This document shows positions 34,967-37,033 of a stretch of DNA of 37,033 nucleotides, piece after piece. The stretch is taken from NCBI GenBank assembly GCA_002492295.1, contig DKYC01000168.1:1-37033 (forward strand), read 5' to 3'. Each line of letters starts with the position of its first letter. Within the stretch, counting starts at the first letter, position 1. Made by a program: the position numbers and the translations under genes. The notes beneath the pieces are model-generated. The model made no database searches, was not told the origin of the DNA, and worked only from the letters and a program-made list of their open reading frames with translations. The DNA is from Lachnospiraceae bacterium UBA7110. Lineage in GTDB: Bacteria > Bacillota > Clostridia > Lachnospirales > Lachnospiraceae.

Positions 34967-35015
34967 CCGCCGTTACCCTTCCGCACTCTTTTTTATTTTC
35001 CGAACAACCACGCTC

Positions 35016-35044
35016 ATTATACTAGAAATTTCTTGACGTGTCAC
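35016..35044 (-). promoter_or_regulatory. promoter of the DUF512-der-plsY-gpsA operon
   Basis: On the minus strand GTGACA (35039-35044), 17 bp, perfect TATAAT (35016-35021). Its -35 box abuts the -35 box of the divergent prs promoter. Confidence 0.8.
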
Positions 35045-35061
35045 TACCTGAATGTTATAAA
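35033..35061 (+). promoter_or_regulatory. promoter for prs
   Basis: TTGACG (35033-35038), 17 bp, TATAAA (35056-35061). It is back-to-back with the minus-strand promoter, so the two RNA polymerase sites overlap and probably compete. Confidence 0.75.
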
Positions 35062-35106
35062 ATATAATTAGTGATATTTAAAGCATTCGCAGAAAGGAAT
35101 GAAAAA

Positions 35107-36295
35107 ATGCCCCATTTAGATGAACTTAAGAACGCACTGCCCGTAGCGCCCCTAAAGCTTATGGTTTTGGACAGTGCAATTGAGCTCGGTAACAAAGTAA
35201 ACGACTATCTTGTCGACTACCGGCACAGAGAAAAAAATGCATATACGAATGATCCTGCATTTCAGGGATATGTGGAAGACAATTATCTTTTCAATTTCTC
35301 GACACCGCGCTTTAACAGCGGAGAGGGAAAGGCTGTTTTGGCGGAAACCGTCCGAGGCAAAGATTTGTTTATTCTTGTTGACGTGTGCAACCACAGCCTG
35401 ACTTACAAAATGCAAGGTTATGTTAACCATATGTCACCCGACGACCATTATCAGGATTTAAAACGCGTAATTGCCGCAACGAACGGAAAAGCGCACCGCA
35501 TCAACGTCATTATGCCCTTCCTTTACGAAGGACGCCAGCACAGACGCTCCGGCAGGGAAAGCCTTGACTGCGCATATGCTTTCGAGGAGCTCTCAAACAT
35601 GGGAGTCAGTAATTTTATCACATTTGATGCCCACGATCCGCGTATTCAGAACGCCGCCCCATTGACCGGGTTTGACAATTTTACGGCACACTATCAGTTT
35701 ACGCGGGCGCTTCTGCGTGCTGAAAAGGATTTGATTTTGGATAAGGACCATATTATTGTCATTTCTCCTGATGAGGGCGCTTGACCGTGCAATTTATTTT
35801 TCAAGCGTTATTGGCGCGGACACCGGTATGTTTTACAAGCGCCGCGATTATTCAACAATTGTCGGCGGAAAAAATCCGATTGTCGCGCATGAATTTTTGG
35901 GAAACGATATTGAAGGGAAAGATATTATTATCATTGATGATATGATATCGTCCGGCGACAGCATGCTTGACACATCAAGACAGCTAAAGGCAATGAAAGC
36001 AAAGCGTGTGTTTATCTGTACAACCTTCGGACTGTTCACAAACGGACTTGCCGCATTTGATAAGGCATACGAAAATGGTGTATTTGACAGGGTTATTACC
36101 ACCAATCTAAGTTACCGTCCGCCCGAGCTTCTGTCAAAGCCGTATTATATGGAGGCGGATATGAGTAAATTTTTGGCTTCTATCATAAACTTTATGAACC
36201 ACGATCTTTCTATGGAAATCGTTTCGACACCCACAGGAAGGATTCAGCGCATTATTGAGCTTTATAATGATGATATGGAAATTTACCAGGTGTAA
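35107..36295 (+). pseudogene. prs: ribose-phosphate diphosphokinase, reading frame broken by a frameshift
   Basis: PRPP synthase of the longer (about 395-residue) clostridial type, in two frames. Frame 1 runs from the ATG at 35107 (AAAGGA upstream) to a TGA at 35782-35784, ending VISPDEGA. The match resumes in the +1 frame at DRAIYFSSVIGADTGMFYKRRDYSTIVGGKNP and continues to 36295. That second part carries the PRPP-binding loop IIIIDDMISSGDS, so neither half alone could be active. Normal relatives read DEGA(M/L)DRAIYF with no break. A loss of two bases from a GC repeat (GGGCGCGCTT to GGGCGCTT) would explain it. Alternatives are sequencing error or +1 recoding, since the stop is UGA-C with GAGGG just before it. 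Both flanks are well conserved, so any loss is recent. Confidence 0.85.
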
Positions 36296-36320
36296 ATTGC
36301 GCCGCTATCAGGCAACATAT

Positions 36321-36353
36321 CCAAAGAATGCAGGCATAGCCTGCATTCTTTGG
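36321..36353. terminator. terminator between prs and tyrS
   Basis: A perfect 15-bp inverted repeat with a 3-nt loop (36321-36335 and 36339-36353) between converging genes. The T-run is short (TTCTTT), but symmetric A/T ends fit a bidirectional terminator. Confidence 0.75.
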
Positions 36354-36396
36354 AATAATCCGCGCTGTTGCAATGAATCCGTCTGTCTTCTAAAGA

Positions 36397-37033
36397 CTAC
36401 AGACAAATCTTCTGAAAGTTTTTCTTCCCTTTCTTCACAACAAATTCACCCGCAAACGCATCCTTTGTATAAAACGCCTTTGCGTCTGTCACCTTCTCAC
36501 CATTTACGGAAACGCCTCCCTGTTCAACCGCACGTCTTGCCTCAGACTTTGACGCGGTCATTCCCGCCTTGACAAGAATGGAAAGAATATCAATTCCCCC
36601 ATCCGCAAAATCTCCATCCGAAAGCACGGTCTTAGGCATATTTTCGGAATTTGCGCCGCCCGCAAAGAGCGCCTTTGCCGCCTCCTGCGCCTTATTCGCC
36701 TCGTCCGTGCCATGCACAAGCTGCGTCAGCTCAAACGCCAGGATTTCCTTTGCCCTGTTTAACTCGCTGCCCTCCCATTTCTCCATCGGTTCGATTTCCT
36801 CAAGCGGAAGAAACGTCAGCATTTTAATACACTTTATGACATCTGCATCGGCGACATTCCTCCAATACTGGTAAAACTCATACGGCGATGTCTTCTCAGC
36901 GTCAAGCCAAACCGCGCCCGACTCTGTCTTACCCATCTTCTTTCCCTCGGAATTAAGCAGCAGATTGATTGTCATTGCATACGCGTCTTTTCCGAGCTTG
37001 CGGCGGATAAGCTCCGTGCCGCCAAGCATATTG
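36397..37033 (-). CDS. tyrS: tyrosine-tRNA ligase, C-terminal part (cut by the window edge)
   Basis: The last 212 or so residues of TyrS; the start lies beyond 37033. The visible part begins just before LGGTELIRRKLG, from the tyrosine-binding site. The KMSKS-type loop follows as KKMGKTESGAVWLD, then the anticodon-binding helical region and a C-terminal S4 RNA-binding domain (about the last 65 residues: GIDILSILVKAGMTASKSEARRAVEQGGVSVNGEKV). It charges tRNA-Tyr. KMGKT for KMSKS is typical of this TyrS class. Any T-box leader would be outside the window. Confidence 0.95.
   Translation of the reverse strand, partial: NMLGGTELIRRKLGKDAYAMTINLLLNSEGKKMGKTESGAVWLDAEKTSPYEFYQYWRNVADADVIKCIKMLTFLPLEEIEPMEKWEGSELNRAKEILAFELTQLVHGTDEANKAQEAAKALFAGGANSENMPKTVLSDGDFADGGIDILSILVKAGMTASKSEARRAVEQGGVSVNGEKVTDAKAFYTKDAFAGEFVVKKGKKNFQKICL

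Noticed and set aside
1..37033. CRISPR arrays, insertion sequences, toxin-antitoxin or defence islands
   Set aside because: No repeat-spacer pattern, transposase, terminal inverted repeats or recognised defence genes were seen on either strand.

Overview
This is an ordinary chromosomal stretch from a low-to-mid GC, endospore-forming Clostridia bacterium, most likely a Lachnospiraceae member. The evidence is an intact spoIVA, the DUF512-der-plsY-gpsA gene order, split purine-synthesis genes (PurO-type IMP cyclohydrolase plus stand-alone AICAR transformylase), a ZMP/ZTP-type riboswitch, and strong sigma-A promoters with many intrinsic terminators. The taxonomic call is inference from gene content. 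I see no phage, insertion sequence, CRISPR array or plasmid feature.

Layout. 1-2.6 kb: a cytidylate-kinase-like P-loop protein (+), a MATE transporter (-) and tRNA-Leu(CAA) (+). 2.6-8.4 kb, minus strand: NudC; a two-gene purine operon (purO-purH) behind a riboswitch; and a YfhO-type membrane glycosyltransferase. 8.6-11.9 kb: a solitary CobL-like protein with a degraded SAM motif (+), a secreted ComEC-like metallo-hydrolase (-) and an orphan AAA+ ATPase (-). 12.0-15.7 kb: one operon with two tandem aconitase-superfamily dehydratases in the order D-C-D-C (-). 15.7-18.3 kb: a divergent Ham1/RdgB-like protein (-), a PaaI-type thioesterase (+) and phenylacetate-CoA ligase (-). 18.4-19.5 kb: a Nudix ADP-sugar hydrolase and a single-domain PilZ protein (-). 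19.6-26.7 kb: a minus-strand run of punA, cdd, a membrane-anchored MutS-like ATPase, rnhA and a heterodimeric ABC exporter. 26.8-35.0 kb: spoIVA and then, upstream of it, DUF512-der-plsY-gpsA followed by a MoxR/CoxE-like VWA pair inserted before spoIVA. 35.1-36.3 kb: a ribose-phosphate diphosphokinase gene (+) broken by a frameshift. The window ends inside tyrS (-).

How it fits together. The purO-purH operon closes IMP synthesis and is controlled by a leader that should sense ZMP/ZTP, the substrate pool of PurH. prs would supply the PRPP that starts the same pathway. punA and cdd salvage nucleosides. plsY and gpsA make lysophosphatidate for membrane lipid, der matures ribosomes and spoIVA builds the spore-coat base. 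The most unusual items are the riboswitch with an extra 15-bp hairpin, the prs frameshift at a UGA-C with a Shine-Dalgarno-like sequence just upstream, the CobL-like protein without its SAM motif, and the paired dehydratases with non-canonical iron-sulfur motifs. No gap between genes exceeds about 255 bp, and the larger gaps are described as promoters, leaders and terminators below. I did not find a clearly new multi-gene system.
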